A stretch of DNA of 64,000 bases from Urechis unicinctus (lineage: Eukaryota > Annelida > Polychaeta > Xenopneusta > Urechidae), in contig CM067344.1 of the NCBI GenBank assembly GCA_034190875.2, forward strand, positions 68,208,027 through 68,272,026, in the 5' to 3' direction. The position numbers and the translations under genes are program-made. How positions within the stretch are numbered: position 1 is the first letter of the stretch; each line of letters starts with the position of its first letter. Below the pieces are notes generated by a model. It did not search any database and was not told the origin of the DNA. It saw nothing but the letters and a program-made list of their open reading frames with translations. Positions 63,984-64,000 of this stretch are shown in pieces.

Positions 63984-64000
63984 CAGTACCAATGTTTCGA

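Larger units (their letters stand above)
60848..64000. other. Upstream of RAP1GDS1, no other gene recognised
   Basis: Presumably contains the RAP1GDS1 5' UTR and promoter near 60850-61100. Then the 26-bp minisatellite, G runs at 62034-62057, and AT-rich sequence with two short inverted repeats. No frame resembles a known protein. Confidence 0.5.

Overview
This is nuclear DNA from an animal. Conserved metazoan genes are split by many GT-AG introns, long intergenic stretches are AT-rich, and tandem repeats are abundant. The protein sequences and intron density suggest an invertebrate, most likely a marine lophotrochozoan such as a mollusc. That placement is an inference; no mitochondrial or rRNA marker is present to settle it.

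From left to right: positions 1-780 are a 24-bp minisatellite inside an ABCF3 intron. ABCF3 (minus, 770-5499) is cut by the left edge. It is head to head with VPS15/PIK3R4 (plus, 6391-17689, complete, 31 exons). After an intergenic gap comes MTHFR (plus, 20268-24465, 9 exons), convergent with LZIC (minus, 25809-26860, 5 exons). A gene-poor 6.8 kb precedes an intronless ARL4-type GTPase (minus, 33657-34235). Another gap leads to a longin R-SNARE of the VAMP7 type (plus, 39044-40768, 5 exons). This is convergent with RAP1GDS1/SmgGDS (minus, 43678-60847, 15 coding exons), whose introns are filled with minisatellites and one dead pogo/Tigger transposase fragment. The last 3 kb holds another minisatellite and no recognisable gene.

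The genes are mostly housekeeping and do not form a single pathway. Several touch membrane traffic or small GTPases: VPS15 (PI3P synthesis), VAMP7 (fusion), ARL4 and SmgGDS (GTPase control). LZIC and MTHFR are close neighbours here and lie in the same chromosome band in human.

I found no wholly new system. The most unusual points are: a minisatellite whose unit copies the 5' splice junction of an ABCF3 exon; a 1,045-bp non-autonomous DNA transposon with matched ends and a 5-bp target duplication; two GC-AG introns in VPS15; a 39-bp in-frame intron in LZIC; an all-phase-1 one-repeat-per-exon design in RAP1GDS1; a possible one-base frameshift at the start of RAP1GDS1; and a near-perfect 35-bp palindrome. 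Exon limits were read by eye from splice signals, frame continuity and remembered family proteins, not from transcripts.
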